A stretch of 8,149 nt of DNA, taken from NCBI GenBank assembly GCA_903873355.1, contig CAIQOG010000009.1:1-8149 (forward strand). The letters run 5' to 3'. Below are positions 6,307-8,149 of this stretch, piece by piece. Each line of letters begins with the position of its first letter. The stretch's first letter is position 1. This stretch comes from an uncultured Bacteroidales bacterium. Its GTDB lineage: Bacteria > Bacteroidota > Bacteroidia > Bacteroidales > Paludibacteraceae. The notes beneath the pieces were generated by a model. It was not told the DNA's origin. It ran no database searches and saw nothing but the letters and a program-made list of their open reading frames with translations. The position numbers and the translations under genes are program-made.

Positions 6307-6314
6307 TATCTTTG
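6307..6314 (+). promoter_or_regulatory. valS -7 promoter element
   Basis: TATCTTTG matches TAnnTTTG exactly and is followed by CAA, a context common at Bacteroidota promoters. No clear TTG lies 19-21 bp upstream. Transcription would begin near 6321, leaving a leader of about 100 nt before valS. Confidence 0.6.
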
Positions 6315-6340
6315 CAATCTTGAAAATTTAAAGGATAGAA

Positions 6341-6391
6341 TTTCTTATTTCATTGAATAAGAAACGATTGCAACTATTCAGATTCAATCGT
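6341..6391 (+). other. two small hairpins in the valS leader
   Basis: TTTCTTATT (6341-6349) pairs with AATAAGAAA (6356-6364), nine pairs plus a possible T-G closing pair. ACGATTG (6364-6370) pairs with CAATCGT (6385-6391) across a 14-nt loop. The two stems share only base 6364. Both are AT-rich and of modest stability. They could shape the valS leader RNA, but no T-box features or leader peptide are seen. Confidence 0.35.
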
Positions 6392-6420
6392 AAATCAAAA
6401 ATCAAAAATCGTAAATTATA
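6386..6420 (+). repeat. 7-nt-period array abutting the valS start codon
   Basis: Five consecutive 7-nt units run without gaps: AATCGTA (6386), AATCAAA (6393), AATCAAA (6400), AATCGTA (6407) and AATTATA (6414). Two A residues and the valS ATG at 6423 follow. All share the AAT core, and the first four share AATC. The array is strongly A-rich and occupies the position where a ribosome would load; no Shine-Dalgarno sequence is present. A slippage-derived array that also keeps the initiation region unpaired is a plausible reading. Confidence 0.8.
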
Positions 6421-6422
6421 AA

Positions 6423-8149
6423 ATGGAACTCGCAAGCAAGTACAACCCCACCGACATCGAATCGAAATGGTATCAGTATTGGTTAGACAACGGATTTTTC
6501 AGTTCAAAACCTGATGGTCGCGAACCGTACACCGTCGTCATTCCACCGCCAAATGTTACTGGTGTACTTCACATGGGTCACATGCTCAATAATACAATTC
6601 AGGATGTACTGGTTCGAAGAGCACGTATGCAGGGCAAAAATGCTTGCTGGGTTCCGGGAACCGACCACGCTTCCATTGCCACTGAAGCAAAAGTGGTTGG
6701 TAAGCTTGCTGCCGAAGGAATCAAAAAAACCGATTTGACCCGTGAAGAATTCTTAGGTCATGCCTGGGACTGGACACACAAACACGGTGGAATTATTCTG
6801 GAACAGTTGAAAAAACTGGGCGCTTCGTGCGACTGGGATCGTACGGCTTTCACCATGGACGAACCACGTTCGGAAAGTGTATTGAAAGTTTTCGCTGATT
6901 TGTACGAAAAAGGTCTGATTTACCGCGGTGTACGCATGGTAAACTGGGATCCAAAAGCGTTGACAGCTCTTTCGGACGAAGAAGTTATTTTCAAAGAACA
7001 ACAAGGCAAACTTTTTTACCTGCGTTATAAAATTGAAGGCGAAGATGGGTATGCTGTTGTTGCAACTACCCGTCCGGAAACCATTATGGGCGATACAGCT
7101 ATGTGTATCAACCCGAATGACCCGAAAAATGCACATTTAAAAGGTAAAAAGGTAATTGTGCCGTTGATTAACCACGTAATTCCGGTAATTGAAGATGATT
7201 ATGTGGATGTTGAATTCGGAACTGGTTGTTTGAAAGTCACTCCGGCACACGATGTTAACGATTATATGTTGGGCGAGAAATATAATTTGCCTTCAATCGA
7301 TATTTTCAATGACAATGGCACATTGAACGAAAATGGTGCGCAATATGCAGGACTGGATCGTTTCGATGTTCGTAAACAAATAGAAAAAGACCTGGAAGCA
7401 GCCGGATTACTTGAAAAAACAGAACCATATACTAATAAAGTTGGATTCTCGGAACGAACCGACGCTGTTATTGAACCAAAACTGTCGATGCAATGGTTCC
7501 TGAAAATGGAGCAATTGGCAAAACCAGCTTTGGAAGCTGTAATGAGCGACGATATTCAGCTTTATCCGGCCAAATTTAAAAATACCTATCGTCACTGGAT
7601 GGAAAACGTGAAAGACTGGTGTGTTTCGCGTCAACTTTGGTGGGGACATCGTATTCCGGCATATTTTCTGCCTCACGGTGGTTTCGTAGTGGCATTATCA
7701 AAAGAAGAAGCGTACCAAAAAGCGCTATCAATTGTCAACTATCCATTATCTGTCGACGACCTTCGTCAGGATGAAGATGTGCTTGACACCTGGTTCTCGT
7801 CATGGTTATGGCCTATTTCGGTTTTCGATGGTATCAACAATCCCGAAAACGATGAAATCAACTATTACTATCCAACCAATGATTTGGTGACTGCTCCTGA
7901 AATTCTGTTTTTCTGGGTGGCTCGTATGATCATTGCCGGATACGAATATAAAGGCGAAATGCCATTCAAAAATGTTTATCTGACCGGTATTGTTCGTGAT
8001 AAATTGGGTCGTAAAATGTCGAAATCGCTGGGCAACTCGCCCGATCCGCTGGATTTGATTGCGCATTTTGGAGCTGATGCCGTGCGACTTGGCATGTTAC
8101 TTACATCGCCTGCCGGAAACGATTTGCCGTATGACGACAGTCTTTGCGA
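6423..8149 (+). CDS. valS: valyl-tRNA synthetase, 3' end cut by window edge
   Basis: ValRS, a class I aminoacyl-tRNA synthetase, charges tRNA(Val) and edits misactivated threonine. From ATG at 6423 the frame stays open for 575 codons to the window edge. Family members are about 870-950 residues, so about a third is missing. Visible parts are the N-terminal segment [20 protein letters not shown]; the Rossmann-fold ATP-binding motif [14 protein letters not shown] with the HIGH-type HMGH at 50-53; [11 protein letters not shown] near 78-88; the CP1 editing domain with [11 protein letters not shown], where TTRPET is 215-220; [25 protein letters not shown]; and the KMSKS loop at 531-535 followed by [12 protein letters not shown]. 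The anticodon-binding domain and C-terminal coiled coil lie beyond the window. The short antisense frames inside it are compositional shadows. It has its own promoter and is separated from the cargo gene by a terminator. Confidence 0.98.
   Translation, partial: MELASKYNPTDIESKWYQYWLDNGFFSSKPDGREPYTVVIPPPNVTGVLHMGHMLNNTIQDVLVRRARMQGKNACWVPGTDHASIATEAKVVGKLAAEGIKKTDLTREEFLGHAWDWTHKHGGIILEQLKKLGASCDWDRTAFTMDEPRSESVLKVFADLYEKGLIYRGVRMVNWDPKALTALSDEEVIFKEQQGKLFYLRYKIEGEDGYAVVATTRPETIMGDTAMCINPNDPKNAHLKGKKVIVPLINHVIPVIEDDYVDVEFGTGCLKVTPAHDVNDYMLGEKYNLPSIDIFNDNGTLNENGAQYAGLDRFDVRKQIEKDLEAAGLLEKTEPYTNKVGFSERTDAVIEPKLSMQWFLKMEQLAKPALEAVMSDDIQLYPAKFKNTYRHWMENVKDWCVSRQLWWGHRIPAYFLPHGGFVVALSKEEAYQKALSIVNYPLSVDDLRQDEDVLDTWFSSWLWPISVFDGINNPENDEINYYYPTNDLVTAPEILFFWVARMIIAGYEYKGEMPFKNVYLTGIVRDKLGRKMSKSLGNSPDPLDLIAHFGADAVRLGMLLTSPAGNDLPYDDSLC

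Noticed and set aside
6386..6420. CRISPR-like array
   Set aside because: Units are 7 nt and contiguous with no spacers, so this is a microsatellite-type repeat.
6315..6422. T-box or amino-acid attenuator controlling valS
   Set aside because: Two weak AT-rich stems exist, but there is no T-box bulge sequence, terminator/antiterminator pair or Val-rich leader peptide.
6753..8066. Three minus-strand open frames (6753-7136, 7407-7676, 7806-8066)
   Set aside because: All lie wholly antisense to valS, whose frame is certain from its motifs; the proteins look compositionally random with no recognisable domain.

Overview
This window reads as a chromosomal housekeeping segment of a Bacteroidota bacterium, probably from the Bacteroidales/Marinilabiliales branch (phylum secure, lower rank inferred). 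The evidence is a type IX secretion (T9SS) C-terminal sorting domain, several exact matches to the Bacteroidota -7 promoter element TAnnTTTG, gene starts without Shine-Dalgarno sequences, a Bacteroidota-style PdxJ, and a divergent pdxJ/nadK arrangement with a TonB-like gene nearby. Base composition is moderately AT-rich.

Layout. Positions 1-2157 hold three minus-strand genes read leftward: pdxJ (vitamin B6 synthesis), a TonB-like energy transducer, and a DJ-1/PfpI-family protein cut by the left edge. The last two are only 4 nt apart. A 242-bp divergent intergenic region separates pdxJ from the plus-strand pair nadK-fmt (NAD kinase, methionyl-tRNA formyltransferase). fmt converges on minus-strand ridA (imine deaminase), and between them lies a perfect 24-bp inverted repeat that includes the fmt stop codon. 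ridA diverges from a monocistronic gene for a secreted multidomain T9SS cargo protein. That gene has a well-formed promoter, an upstream 12-bp LacI/PurR-type palindrome and a strong intrinsic terminator. The window ends inside valS (valyl-tRNA synthetase), whose leader carries a 7-nt-period repeat ending 2 nt before the start codon.

How the genes relate. Most genes are cofactor or translation housekeeping: PLP, NADP, formyl-Met-tRNA, Val-tRNA, and clearance of the reactive imines that PLP enzymes release. The TonB-like protein and the T9SS cargo are the envelope-related parts. I see no tRNA or rRNA gene, insertion sequence, phage gene, CRISPR array or defence system, and no convincing new multi-gene system. 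The least explained items are the T9SS cargo with its operator-like site and the short-period repeats next to several gene boundaries.
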